Numbered from the stretch's first letter, positions 1-8,339 are shown. The stretch is DNA of 64,000 nt from Deltaproteobacteria bacterium (GCA_028713995.1 JAQTNF010000005.1:16106-80105); one strand, 5' to 3'. The notes: generated by a model from the sequence alone, not told the origin. Numbers and translations: made by a program.

Positions 1-1328
1 GTCGACTCGAGCCGTTCGTGTTCGCTCGCGGTACGGGATTGCAAATCGTTCCGCTCGGCCTCGAGGCGCGCGAGATCCGCCGCGCGCTCGTTTGCCTCGG
101 CGAGCTCGATTTCCAAGCGTCGGACGCGCTCCCTGGCGCCCGTCAGCTCACGTCTTTGTCGTGAGGCTTCGGAGTGGAGGGCCGAGAGCTCGGCCTGCGC
201 CGCAGCGGCCTGCTCGACCGCTTCGTCCTGGTCGCGTTGGCGCGCCTTGTTCTCGGCCCGTAGCGTCCTCGCTTCGGCCGCCAGCCTGTCCCTCTCCCGT
301 TCGAGGTCCTCGCGCTCCCTGGCGGAGAGGTCGCGCTGATGGCTCACGTCGGCCAGAACCTGGGCGGCCTTACGTGCATCCCGGCCGGCTTCGAGGAGCC
401 GCGTGTCCATCTGCGAGAGGCGCTCCGCGAAGTCGTTGCGGGCGGCGTCGGCATCGGCGATGAGCTTGTCGCGTCTCGCGAGCTCACGCTCCAACCCGGT
501 CGCCTTGTCGCCGAGGGTCGCGATCTCGAGGCGCAGATCCGACACGTCCTCGAGCTTCGAGGTCAGAGCCGCAATGCGGGTTTGCTGGGCCTCCACGTTG
601 CGGGCCCGCGCCTCGGACTCCTTTTCAACCACCGCAAGGACGCCGGAGAGCTCACCGAGCCGCCGCCTCACCGGATCCGCGAGCAGACTGTACGGCAGCT
701 CGGCGATGACGTTGTCGTCGACCTTGCGGTAACGCGACGAGCACAGGCACAGGAAATGACTCGGCGGCTCGACCTGCTCGGACGTCATCCGGTCGTCGAG
801 GATCGGGGACTCCGCAACCTCGCGGCGCCCGACCGGAAAAAGGACGGCTCCATGCAGGGGCTGCTGCCCGAGCAAGGTCACGTGCGGGAAGTGCCGACGC
901 AGGGCACGCTCCAGGTCGAGGAATCCCGGTAGGCCCGCGGGCGCTGAGCCCTCGAGGAGCTGCGCGTCCCTGTTGGGCACCAGGATGGCGAGCAGTCCCG
1001 AGGGCTGGATCGCGGAGCGCGCCGCCTTGAGCAGGGGGTCGATCTCCGGCCTGTATGAGGTCTCCATCGCGGCGAGCGCCGTGATGATCACCAAATCCGC
1101 GGCGGGCTGGGAGAGCGGCAGGTCGGGCAAGTGTGCCACGACGCGGCACAACGGGCCTGTCTGATTCCGTGTCTCCCGTTTCGTCCCATGCACGACCAGA
1201 ACGCCACCTGCTGTCCGCGCGAGGAACGCGGCTCCGCGCTCGTCGGGTGGGTATAGGTCCACGACGATCTTCCCCTGAGCCAAGCGCTCGCAAAAGAGGT
1301 AGGTCGGGACATGCGACGCAACGTCCAT
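1..1328 (-). CDS. Coiled-coil protein with degenerate methyltransferase-like N-terminus (partial)
   Basis: An open frame of 442 codons runs from ATG at 1328 off the left edge, so the C-terminus is missing. Residues about 15-125 follow the layout of a class I SAM methyltransferase. A beta strand (KIVVDLYPP) lies where the GxGxG motif should be, and a later segment reads ADLVIITALAAME...IQPSGLLAILVPN. The glycine motif itself is absent, so I infer a pseudoenzyme. From about residue 215 to the edge the sequence is a continuous charged heptad-type coiled coil rich in Glu, Arg, Ala and Leu. The start is chosen because a promoter lies just upstream and no earlier in-frame start is plausible. There is no Shine-Dalgarno sequence. 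A pseudo-domain head on a long coiled coil recalls myxobacterial motility and polarity proteins such as AglZ and FrzS in architecture only. Function unknown. Confidence 0.75.
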   Translation of the reverse strand, partial: MDVASHVPTYLFCERLAQGKIVVDLYPPDERGAAFLARTAGGVLVVHGTKRETRNQTGPLCRVVAHLPDLPLSQPAADLVIITALAAMETSYRPEIDPLLKAARSAIQPSGLLAILVPNRDAQLLEGSAPAGLPGFLDLERALRRHFPHVTLLGQQPLHGAVLFPVGRREVAESPILDDRMTSEQVEPPSHFLCLCSSRYRKVDDNVIAELPYSLLADPVRRRLGELSGVLAVVEKESEARARNVEAQQTRIAALTSKLEDVSDLRLEIATLGDKATGLERELARRDKLIADADAARNDFAERLSQMDTRLLEAGRDARKAAQVLADVSHQRDLSAREREDLERERDRLAAEARTLRAENKARQRDQDEAVEQAAAAQAELSALHSEASRQRRELTGARERVRRLEIELAEANERAADLARLEAERNDLQSRTASEHERLES

Positions 1329-1336
1329 GGTGCACG

Positions 1337-1365
1337 ATTCTATCGTGGAACCTCCGTCGCGTCAC
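1337..1365 (-). promoter_or_regulatory. Sigma-70-like promoter for the coiled-coil gene
   Basis: A GTGACG -35 (1360-1365), 17-bp spacer and TAGAAT -10 (1337-1342) place the start of transcription within about 2 nt of the ATG at 1328. A perfect inverted repeat, CACGAT-TCT-ATCGTG (1333-1347), overlaps the -10 box and could be an operator. Confidence 0.4.
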
Positions 1366-1753
1366 CAGTGCCGCTAAAAAGGGAGAACCGGAAATCTGGA
1401 TAAAAAAACGGCGAACTCGGTGGATGTGGGGGGGGGCATCCGGGGCGAGTCCGCCGTCAAAGGGCGTTGTGAAAGCAAATATCGTGCCGCAAAACGATCC
1501 CTGCCATGTTATCTTGATCTGACGGGCTCGAAGTGATTGCGAATTCCATCCATACAGCAGGGACCGTTCAAAAATCGCACCGATCGCGTCAGGATGCGGA
1601 ATCCATGGAAAACGAGCCTCGTCCTCTCGCTGTTCCCGTGTTTCGCGCGCGCAAGTTGGCGTTGCAATGTTTCCGTTGAATTGGAACGTTTATTTCACAT
1701 ATGAAGAAAATAATTGCTTTTTTGAAATGAGAGTAGGCTCAAACTGGGAGGAA
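1366..1753. other. Intergenic region, no gene seen
   Basis: This stretch lies between the promoter of the leftmost gene and the stop of the outer-membrane protein gene. Its right half (about 1660-1745) is clearly more AT-rich than its surroundings. I found no convincing ORF, terminator or RNA structure here. Confidence 0.5.
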
Positions 1754-2617
1754 TCAGAAAATGTATTCGGCGCGTGTCCCGAGCTGGAAGCCGAGCCCGA
1801 AACCGCCGTCCACGTAGACCGCGACGTTCCTGTGCGGCTTGAACCTCGCTCCGACCAGGAAGTTGACCCACGGGACGATGCCTGTCGGCAGATCGTCCAC
1901 TGTCCCGTAGTCTTCACCTTTGTTGCACCAGTCGTCCACGCCGATATCGGCGGTCTTACACTTGTCGAAGCCGCCCGACTTCTTGGTGGCCTCGGTCTCC
2001 ACGATGTCGCCCCACGGGATGCCGAGCCCGAGGCCCGCGCCGTAGGTGATGGCGACCCAGTCCGTGAACGACGTGCTCCAGATAAAGTCCACGGTGAGAA
2101 AGAAGGCCTGCAGATCGTTGGTGATCACGGACCAGCTGTTGCCGTCCTTGCCGGACTCCTTGTAGGAGATGGGGTCGCTCCAGCCCAGGCTTGCCCACCA
2201 GGCCGCGGCCGTGATGTCGAAGCCGCCCTTGCGATACGTGAACTCCGCGCCCACCGCCACGTTGCTGATGAGGGGCAGCGCGGACTTGTTCCTCGACTGC
2301 GTGTCCACGCCGAACATGGTGATGAACCAGTTCGGGATCATGATCCAGCGCAACCTCGGGCCCACCCCGAAGTACGGCGTGTCCGGGTTCTCGGCGCGGC
2401 CCGCGTCCTGCTCCACGACCGGCGCCGCGATCTCGGGCTTCGCCTCCTTGCCCGCGAGAAAGTCGTCGTCACCGGTCCCGGCGTCTCCACCTTGCGCCGG
2501 TTGCGCGATCGCCGGCTGCGGCCCCTCGCCCGAGCCGGCGGGATCCATCTGGGCCCGGGTGGTTGCGGGCATGGCGAGCGCCGCGACAGCGAGGAGCATG
2601 CACAAGGTTGCTCTCAT
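1754..2617 (-). CDS. Exported outer-membrane beta-barrel-like protein
   Basis: The protein is 287 aa. It opens with a clear Sec signal peptide (MRATLCMLLAVAALAMP, cleavage near TTRA-Q). A Pro/Gly/Ala-rich segment to about residue 75 follows. The rest alternates hydrophobic and polar residues with many aromatics (for example FDITAAAWWASLGW and VAITYGAGLGLGIPWG) and ends in an aromatic residue (AEYIF), the usual signature of an outer-membrane barrel. The start at 2617 is set by a GGAGGATACGCCC ribosome-binding site. A longer reading to 2671 would lack a signal peptide. It has its own promoter. The specific role is unknown. Confidence 0.8.
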   Translation of the reverse strand: MRATLCMLLAVAALAMPATTRAQMDPAGSGEGPQPAIAQPAQGGDAGTGDDDFLAGKEAKPEIAAPVVEQDAGRAENPDTPYFGVGPRLRWIMIPNWFITMFGVDTQSRNKSALPLISNVAVGAEFTYRKGGFDITAAAWWASLGWSDPISYKESGKDGNSWSVITNDLQAFFLTVDFIWSTSFTDWVAITYGAGLGLGIPWGDIVETEATKKSGGFDKCKTADIGVDDWCNKGEDYGTVDDLPTGIVPWVNFLVGARFKPHRNVAVYVDGGFGLGFQLGTRAEYIF

Positions 2618-2658
2618 GGGCGTATCCTCCGCGTCCTGTGGGTTTCGGATCGCAGGAC

Positions 2659-2687
2659 AGTATAGGCCCACAATCCCCCGCGCTCAA
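2659..2687 (-). promoter_or_regulatory. Sigma-70-like promoter for the outer-membrane protein gene
   Basis: TTGAGC (2682-2687), 17-bp spacer, TATACT (2659-2664). Predicted start of transcription near 2652, giving a leader of about 35 nt that includes the GGAGGA ribosome-binding site. Confidence 0.6.
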
Positions 2688-2708
2688 CTCGGTTCAGGGA
2701 CAAAGAAG

Positions 2709-3035
2709 CTACTGGGCGATCGTGGACTTGCCGGGCTGATCCTCGTCGACCTTGCGCAGGAGATCAGAAGAGTCCTTCTTGATGTCGCGCAGCGCGCCTT
2801 CCATGCGCGCCATGGCGCGGCGCAGGTCATCCACGTCTTCCTGGGTGGCCAAGTTGAAGAGGGCCACGACCCGTTCTTTCTGCGCCTCGAGCACACCGGA
2901 GAGCTTTGCGGGCGCGCCGATGGCCAGCTCCATGAGCTTGCCGGCCTTCTCGCTCTCGAGGATCTTGGCCACAGCCGGGGACGACAGAAGCGCCATCCCC
3001 TTGCTGATCACCTTGTCTTTAATGGATTCCAGCAT
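2709..3035 (-). CDS. Small phasin-like helical protein
   Basis: The protein is 108 aa, wholly helical and without a signal peptide. The central segment (LFNLATQEDVDDLRRAMARM, about residues 60-79) resembles the PhaF/PhaI-type polyhydroxyalkanoate granule-associated family. In that family an FN(I/L)PTR-(S/E)DVEEL motif starts a C-terminal coiled coil. The protein probably coats a granule or membrane surface, or acts as a small coiled-coil scaffold. No PHA synthase gene is in the window, so the granule link is inference. ATG at 3035 follows GGAGGAGAC. It is transcribed alone from its own promoter. Confidence 0.65.
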   Translation of the reverse strand: MLESIKDKVISKGMALLSSPAVAKILESEKAGKLMELAIGAPAKLSGVLEAQKERVVALFNLATQEDVDDLRRAMARMEGALRDIKKDSSDLLRKVDEDQPGKSTIAQ

Positions 3036-3078
3036 CGTCTCCTCCTCGCCTCGCCGTGGGTCCGGCGCGGGCCTGCAA

Positions 3079-3107
3079 TAGATAGGGTCCGGACTCCCGG
3101 TTGTCAA
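3079..3107 (-). promoter_or_regulatory. Sigma-70-like promoter for the phasin-like gene
   Basis: TTGACA (3102-3107, perfect -35), 17-bp spacer, TATCTA (3079-3084). Predicted start near 3072, about 37 nt before the ATG. Confidence 0.6.
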
Positions 3108-3129
3108 CAGGTGGCTCGGCCCCCAAGCT

Positions 3130-4386
3130 TCAGATTGCTTGGCCAACGAAACACTGGGAATTGGCCGGCGCGGGCAGCTCGATCTCGGTGATTGGGGAAC
3201 GACTTGCCGTGTCGAACACCCGCAGCGTCTCCGCGTCTGCGGTCCGGTCCGCCAGGAAGACCTTGTCCCCGCCCGGGGTCGCGGCCAGGTGCCACAGGGA
3301 GTCGGCTGCAGCCTCGTGCACCACCGTCACGGACGGCGGATCCGCAGCCAGGTCGATATCCACAAGAGCATCCGAGGCGCCGTCGCCCGTGTCCGGACGG
3401 TTCACGACCGCCCACAGCCGATCGTCCGCGACGAAGGTCCATGAGAAGATGTTCCCGCTGGCCTCGGTCTCGGTCACGAGCGGGCCGAGATCCTGTCCGC
3501 TCGCGAGGTCCACGGCGTCAATCGCGCCGTCGTCGTAGCCTCCGGCCCAGCTCGAATCCCCGCTGGCATTGAAAAGCAGACGCGCGCCGCGAACCACGAG
3601 CGCGTTGTCGAAGATGTGCGTGCCCTCCACCTCGATGCCTTGCACGCCGTTCAAGCCGTCGTCCATATCGACGAGACTCCCGTTCACCGGATCGTAGACC
3701 GCAATCGTGGCGAACGGTGTGGCCTTGTACTCCTTCTCGTGGCCGAGACCGACGAAGAGCCGGTCCCCGGCGATTGCGACCGGCCCGGGATCCGGGTTGC
3801 CGTCGTCGTCCTTGCCCGCGGCGAAGGCGGTCAGATCGATGGTCTCGGCAAGGCCGTAGGGCTCGGTGGTGGTGTCGACCCGGTCGAGCATGCCGGAGCC
3901 GAAAGCGGTCACATAGACGTGGGTGCCGTACATGACCGCGCCGTGCAGGTTGGCGTAGAGCCCGAGCGCGAGCTCGCCTTGCACCGCGAGGTCCGGCCCG
4001 GCGAGGTGCACGAGGCGATTCTCGGTCGCGTCGGGCGGTGTCGGGAAGTAGCGGTCGAGCACGAACGCGTTCTCCCCCTGGCAGCGCACGACCGCGTCCG
4101 TGCCGGTCGCCACGCCGAGGTCTGTCACCTCGTACGTTTCCGGATCCACGGCGTAGACGCCACCGCCGGTCCCGCTCCAGTCCGCAGCGGCCACGACCAA
4201 GGTGATCCGGTCGTCGCCCGTGTCCGTGTCCCCGCCGTCCCCGCCGCCGTCCGCGCCCACGTCTGTTTCGGTGTCCGTGCCGGCCGCGTCCGCCTCGGAG
4301 TTGGCGTCATCGCCACTTCCGCAGCCGAGCGGGCCGCCGACCGCGCATGCGGCTGCAAGCAGCGCTCCCCAGTGTCTCTGTGTCAT
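3130..4386 (-). CDS. B12-riboswitch-controlled beta-propeller lipoprotein (BtuG-like candidate)
   Basis: The protein is 418 aa. It starts with a lipoprotein-type signal (LLAAACAVGGPLGC) followed by an Asp/Thr/Gly-rich linker to about residue 60. The remaining 355 residues consist of repeated four-strand units, for example GGVYAVDPETYEVTDLG, ATIAVYDPVNGSLV, GAIDAVDLASGQDLG and TLRVFDTASRSPITEIE. This is the pattern of a YncE-like seven-bladed propeller. The gene sits directly behind a cobalamin riboswitch with its own promoter. In Bacteroides the surface lipoprotein BtuG is a B12-binding propeller under the same kind of control, so capture of cobamides at the cell surface is a good inference. 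No btuB, btuC, btuD or btuF homologue is in the window. ATG 4386 follows GAGGAACGAC. Confidence 0.75.
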   Translation of the reverse strand: MTQRHWGALLAAACAVGGPLGCGSGDDANSEADAAGTDTETDVGADGGGDGGDTDTGDDRITLVVAAADWSGTGGGVYAVDPETYEVTDLGVATGTDAVVRCQGENAFVLDRYFPTPPDATENRLVHLAGPDLAVQGELALGLYANLHGAVMYGTHVYVTAFGSGMLDRVDTTTEPYGLAETIDLTAFAAGKDDDGNPDPGPVAIAGDRLFVGLGHEKEYKATPFATIAVYDPVNGSLVDMDDGLNGVQGIEVEGTHIFDNALVVRGARLLFNASGDSSWAGGYDDGAIDAVDLASGQDLGPLVTETEASGNIFSWTFVADDRLWAVVNRPDTGDGASDALVDIDLAADPPSVTVVHEAAADSLWHLAATPGGDKVFLADRTADAETLRVFDTASRSPITEIELPAPANSQCFVGQAI

Positions 4387-4529
4387 GTCGTTCCTCGGTG
4401 GTTCCCTGTGGGGGTTGTCCGCCTCCCCTCCCGGGAGGGCGGGCGCCCGTTCCTCGAGACCCACGAGGCCAAGGTCCGTGCGCGCGCGCGCCAGGGAACC
4501 GTGATTCCTTGCACCCCGAAGGTCTGAGG

Positions 4530-4728
4530 TGCCGCCGAGCAGGTCTCCTGGCTTCCGGATCGACCTACTCGCAGGACCTTCCCAGGCGGCGAACCTCCTT
4601 GCAAAGGAGATCCCTCGCGCCCAGTGGGCCACCCTGCTTTCGTTCCCGGTTACAGTGGCGGGGGCCGCGCCGGTGTTGCACCGGCTTCCCTGGACGGGCT
4701 TTTTTCGCCCATCCGTGCCACGGCGGCA
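4530..4728 (-). promoter_or_regulatory. Cobalamin riboswitch
   Basis: Read on the minus strand, the element begins with TGCCGCCG (4721-4728), which pairs with CGGCGGCA (4530-4537) to form the closing stem P1. Inside are a GGGAAGCCGGTGCAACACCGG segment (around 4667-4690), the invariant CCCGCCACTGTAA (4650-4662) and the B12 box AAGCCAGGAGACCTGC (4539-4554). These are the hallmarks of Rfam class RF00174. The leader between the B12 box and ATG 4386 is about 150 nt and contains GC-rich complementary segments (CCGCCCTCCCGGGAGGGGAGGCGG). They could be an expression platform close to the ribosome-binding site. Confidence 0.93.
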
Positions 4729-4758
4729 AAGCACGACTTGGAAAAGATCGACTCCGAC

Positions 4759-4787
4759 CGTCTAGCAGAGCGCATCCGCAGGGTCAA
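4759..4787 (-). promoter_or_regulatory. Promoter of the riboswitch transcript
   Basis: TTGACC (4782-4787), 17-bp spacer, TAGACG (4759-4764). The predicted start near 4752 is about 24 nt before stem P1 of the cobalamin riboswitch. The aptamer therefore belongs to the 5' leader of the propeller lipoprotein mRNA and not to the 3' end of the upstream gene. Confidence 0.6.
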
Positions 4788-4801
4788 TGTCGAACGCCGA
4801 C

Positions 4802-5521
4802 TTAGAGCGGCGGGCGAACGTCCACGATGCCGTCCTCGTCTGACTCCGAGACCAGCACGTCCGTCTGGTCCGCGAGCGCCGCCTCGAGCTCCGCGTGGAT
4901 GTGATCGAAGCACACGTTGTTGCGGTACAGGTAATGGATGGCCGCGGATGTGGTGAACGCCACGCCGATGTAGTCGGTCTCGTCGGTCATGCTCACGACC
5001 TGACCGTCGAATGTGCTCAGCATGTTGAGGATGAGGCGCGTGTCGGAATCGATGCGCAGGTACACTGGCTGGTTATAGTCGATCGAAAACTGGAGCATGT
5101 CGTGCCAGACTTGGCCGGCGGGCGTGCTCGCGTCGAAGGTCACTGGCTCCGCGCTCGCGAAGGTCACGGTCTCGATGTTCTGCACCGGCGCCGAAATGGC
5201 TGTCACGATGTCGAGCACCATGGCGTCGGGCGCGTCGACGAGACAGTCCTCCGACCCGGTGCTCGTGTCCGTGTCCCCGTCGGAATCCGTGTCCATGTCC
5301 GTATCAGCATCCGTGTCCGCATCAGCATCCGTGTCCGCGTCCGCGCCGCTGTCCGAGCTCGCGTCGGTACCAGTATCGGTCCCACTAGCGGTCTCGCTGT
5401 CGGTCTCCTGGTCCGTCCCTGTGCCAGTGTCGTCCTTGTTGCCTGAGCTGCTCTCGCCGCATGCCGTGAGCAGGAACCCGCACAGCAGCGCCACGCCAAC
5501 TTTCGACATCGTCGTGTCCAT
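4802..5521 (-). CDS. Asp-rich-stalk lipoprotein
   Basis: The protein is 239 aa. The signal peptide ends in the lipobox LLTACG. It is followed by a stalk of about 75 residues made of Asp-Thr, Asp-Ala and Asp-Ser dipeptides, which is probably extended and calcium-binding. The C-terminal domain (about residues 90-239) has no family I recognise. It contains a strand-rich segment (PVQNIETVTFASAEPVTFD), a short amphipathic part and two Cys residues. ATG 5521 follows GGGAGGTGAATGC. It is the last gene of an operon, 20 nt after the esterase gene, so it may act with the exported esterase. Confidence 0.75.
   Translation of the reverse strand: MDTTMSKVGVALLCGFLLTACGESSSGNKDDTGTGTDQETDSETASGTDTGTDASSDSGADADTDADADTDADTDMDTDSDGDTDTSTGSEDCLVDAPDAMVLDIVTAISAPVQNIETVTFASAEPVTFDASTPAGQVWHDMLQFSIDYNQPVYLRIDSDTRLILNMLSTFDGQVVSMTDETDYIGVAFTTSAAIHYLYRNNVCFDHIHAELEAALADQTDVLVSESDEDGIVDVRPPL
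5245..5440 (-). repeat. Low-complexity Asp-Thr/Asp-Ala coding repeat
   Basis: Imperfect hexanucleotide units (GACACG/GATGCT/GACTCG type on the minus strand) encode the stalk of the lipoprotein. Such tracts can change length by slippage without breaking the reading frame. Confidence 0.7.
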
Positions 5522-5541
5522 GCATTCACCTCCCGTTTCTC

Positions 5542-8331
5542 TTACTTCGCAATCTTCCACTGGTGATCAAAGAACCCCGCGGCCAGTACCGGCCGCCCGT
5601 CGAGGGCGAGGCCTCCCTTTCGTCCCCACGATGACGCATCGAACACCACGTAGTCCGGCAGGAGCCCAGGTAGGTGCTCGGCGTAATACAGGGCGCGCGC
5701 GCTCGCGCCGGTGTACACGAGCACGTAGCGCGAGGGCTCGAGCGGATTCGGATGGATGAACGCGGCTGCAACGGTCTCGCCGCTGTACATCGTGTCGCCC
5801 GCGATCACGGCACCGAGCTTCGCGTGGACGGGGAGCGCATCGTTCATGGACGCGAGGAGCCGGTTGCCGCGGGGCGTGCCGATGATCACGAGCGAGCTCG
5901 CCTTCATATCCTCGGCCGTGATTTCGGTGTCGGCCTTGACGGGCCAGTGAACGAACGTCCCGTTGCCGGGGTTGGACATGGAAAGCGCGATGCGCTTCGT
6001 GATGGCGCACTCGGTCTTGTCCGCGGTGCCGTATACGAAGACGAGCGGCTCGTAGAAGGCGTCCTCGATGGGACCGGACAAGCCTGGCCGCTTGCAAGCC
6101 TGCGCGCAGGGGATTGCCGGGCCGGCCAGCCACGCCTGCTTGTCCTTGTGGAGCGCGAAAGGCCCCGGCCCGTCGAGCGCGATCGGCGCCTGCCCGTCCA
6201 CGGCGATCGAGAGCGCCATCGTGCCCTTGGCGAGCGCCTCGTCCCGCGCCACGGTGAGCGCGGCCACGTTCTCGGTGGTCGCTTTCAAGGCGCCGGATCT
6301 CTCCCACACGGCGTCGATCTTGGCCCATGCGCCGTACTCGGCCACGTCGTCGATGGAGAGCCAGCGCGAAGTCCTGTAGCGCAGGTTGGCGGTCAGAAAC
6401 GTCACGTGGCGCGGGTGCATGTCGCGCCGGTACTTGCGGAAATGCTCGAAGATGCGCCCTCCCTTGTAGGCCTCGTCCCACACGTTGTGGCCCAGGTCCG
6501 GCGTCTCGAAAGTCACGTCGTAGCCGAGCTGCTTGTAGCGATCGACGAGCACGCTCGACGTACGCGGCTGGTCCTTTGTCCCGTGCACGAGGTAGAGCGG
6601 CAGGTGGCGCCCGTTCTCGGCCCACGAGGTGTTGGAGCGCGCGCTGGCCATGAGCTTCTCCCACGGCAGGAGCGTGACGCCCGCGAGGGAGCTGCTCGCG
6701 AGCACGCTGTGGTACCCGCACAGGGGTACCGCCGTGGCGAACATGTCCGGGTAGTGCAGCGGGATGGAAGCCGCGCCGATGCCGCCCATGGACGCGCCTG
6801 TCATGTAAACGCGGTCGGGGTCGATGCGGTAGCGCTCCATGACGCGCGCCACGGCTTCGAGCACGTCCACCTCTCCGAACGTGCGGTACCATGAGTTGCC
6901 GAACGCCTCGGGCGCGAGCACGAAGAACGGCTGGTCGTTCATGGGCTTGGGCGCCCGCTCGCGCGAGATCTTGGTTTCGCCCGGCACGTCGGCCACGCCG
7001 AACACGGACTGAATCATGGAGATGGGCAGCCCGTTCATACCGTGCAAGGCCACGATCAATCCGAAGCGCCGCTCCTTCTGCTCGCGCCAGGCGCGGGGCA
7101 CGTAGAGCGCGTAGTAGCGGTAGGAGCCGTCGATGGCGGAGCGGTAGCCGCGGCGCTGGATCTCCCCGCGCCTTCCGGCGAATGGATCACGCCCTGCGGC
7201 GAGCTCCTTGGCCATCTTCGCTGCGAGCCCGATCTCGCTGCCGAGGTAACGGGTGTCCTCGTCTCCCGCGCGCACCAGAGAGGTGAGGGTGTCCACGCGC
7301 GCCGCGACGCTCTCCACGCTCGTGCGCGGCACATCCGCGAGCCGCGCAGCCGAACCCATGTCCGCGCTCGCTGTGGCCAGAGCCTTCACGTCGCCCATGC
7401 GCATGGCCACACGCGCGCTCCACCTGGCGCCGCCCGCTTCGATCTCGACGACCTTGGGGATCGTCCCGTCGTTCCACCCGAGAACCGTGAGCCGCGCGGT
7501 GGCCGACCCGGCTGCGGTGAGATCGATGGTCGCGCTCCTTGTCTTGTCGGGCCCGCCGTCGGCCGAGACGGTCGCTGCGATGCTGCCCAGCACGGGCGCG
7601 CCGCCCGGGAAGTCGAGGATCACCGCCGCGGACGCCGCTGCCTTGTCGAGATCGACGCTGCGTTCGAGGCGCAAGGATCCCGTCCGTCCGACGAGCGTTG
7701 CGGGCGATTCGCCCAAGCCCGGCAGCACCACGGTCAGATCGGCCGGCCGGCCGAACGCCTCATCCATGAGGCGCAGGAAGACGCGGAAGGGTCCGGGTGA
7801 CGGGTGCTTTGTGGCGATGACGAGCAGGTTGTCGCCGGCCACGAGGTCGAGCGCGAAGAGATCTGTGTCTTTGACCGCGCGCCTGTCCGTATCCGTGCGA
7901 AACGCTTCCTTTCCGGACAGCCATGCGCGCAGCGGGCCGTCGCTCCCGGTCGCGGCCCACAACCGTCTCGCGCGCGGCGTCCGCAGGAGCGCCGCCAGAT
8001 AGGCCGTGCCGGTCTTCTTCCTATCGAGGCTCGCACCCTCTTCACTGGACGCGTTCCACGTCCACCGATCGCTGAGCGTCCTTGCTCCGCTTCTCGGGAG
8101 GGCCTCGGGCGCCCACAACACCGCCGGCATGGTGGCGTCGCTCGGCTCGTTTGCGAGCGGACCGAGCACGAGCCACGTCGACACGAACCCGTCGGGTCCG
8201 GGCGTGAACACTGTCTCTGTTGCAGGATTCTGCGCGCTCCCGTCATCGATCGCGGCGGCTCCGGGGCCCGCGAAGACGGCCGCGACGGCCACGGCCAGGG
8301 CTGCGGCTCGCGTCGAGCGCGGTCGGCGCAT
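5542..8331 (-). CDS. Large exported alpha/beta-hydrolase (PHB-depolymerase/esterase-like)
   Basis: The protein is 929 aa. A signal peptide (ALAVAVAAVFAGPGAAA) is followed by about 370 residues of beta-rich sequence without a named family. The central domain (about residues 395-640) is an esterase/poly(3-hydroxybutyrate) depolymerase-type alpha/beta-hydrolase. It contains the oxyanion segment LIVALHGMNG, the nucleophile elbow GASMGGIGA near residue 512, an acid region YLVHGTKDQPR and the catalytic His in DLGHNVWDEAY near residue 615. The last 290 residues form a further uncharacterised region. The natural substrate cannot be told from sequence: a polyester, an acylated polysaccharide or a peptide are all possible. 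The gene lies 8 nt after the zinc-ribbon/Tudor gene and 20 nt before the Asp-rich lipoprotein gene, so the three form an operon. Confidence 0.85.
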   Translation of the reverse strand: MRRPRSTRAAALAVAVAAVFAGPGAAAIDDGSAQNPATETVFTPGPDGFVSTWLVLGPLANEPSDATMPAVLWAPEALPRSGARTLSDRWTWNASSEEGASLDRKKTGTAYLAALLRTPRARRLWAATGSDGPLRAWLSGKEAFRTDTDRRAVKDTDLFALDLVAGDNLLVIATKHPSPGPFRVFLRLMDEAFGRPADLTVVLPGLGESPATLVGRTGSLRLERSVDLDKAAASAAVILDFPGGAPVLGSIAATVSADGGPDKTRSATIDLTAAGSATARLTVLGWNDGTIPKVVEIEAGGARWSARVAMRMGDVKALATASADMGSAARLADVPRTSVESVAARVDTLTSLVRAGDEDTRYLGSEIGLAAKMAKELAAGRDPFAGRRGEIQRRGYRSAIDGSYRYYALYVPRAWREQKERRFGLIVALHGMNGLPISMIQSVFGVADVPGETKISRERAPKPMNDQPFFVLAPEAFGNSWYRTFGEVDVLEAVARVMERYRIDPDRVYMTGASMGGIGAASIPLHYPDMFATAVPLCGYHSVLASSSLAGVTLLPWEKLMASARSNTSWAENGRHLPLYLVHGTKDQPRTSSVLVDRYKQLGYDVTFETPDLGHNVWDEAYKGGRIFEHFRKYRRDMHPRHVTFLTANLRYRTSRWLSIDDVAEYGAWAKIDAVWERSGALKATTENVAALTVARDEALAKGTMALSIAVDGQAPIALDGPGPFALHKDKQAWLAGPAIPCAQACKRPGLSGPIEDAFYEPLVFVYGTADKTECAITKRIALSMSNPGNGTFVHWPVKADTEITAEDMKASSLVIIGTPRGNRLLASMNDALPVHAKLGAVIAGDTMYSGETVAAAFIHPNPLEPSRYVLVYTGASARALYYAEHLPGLLPDYVVFDASSWGRKGGLALDGRPVLAAGFFDHQWKIAK

Positions 8332-8339
8332 GGGCGTCC

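Noticed and set aside
652..1365. Open frame of 237 codons on the minus strand at the left edge
   Set aside because: Its composition is Arg/Pro/Gly-rich without motifs. The coiled-coil/methyltransferase-like frame, which runs off the edge, explains the same DNA.
4697..4711. GGGC/GCCC hairpin with a T/A run as a terminator for the Asp-rich lipoprotein gene
   Set aside because: On the minus strand the A run is in the loop and not after the stem. The element is part of the cobalamin riboswitch leader.
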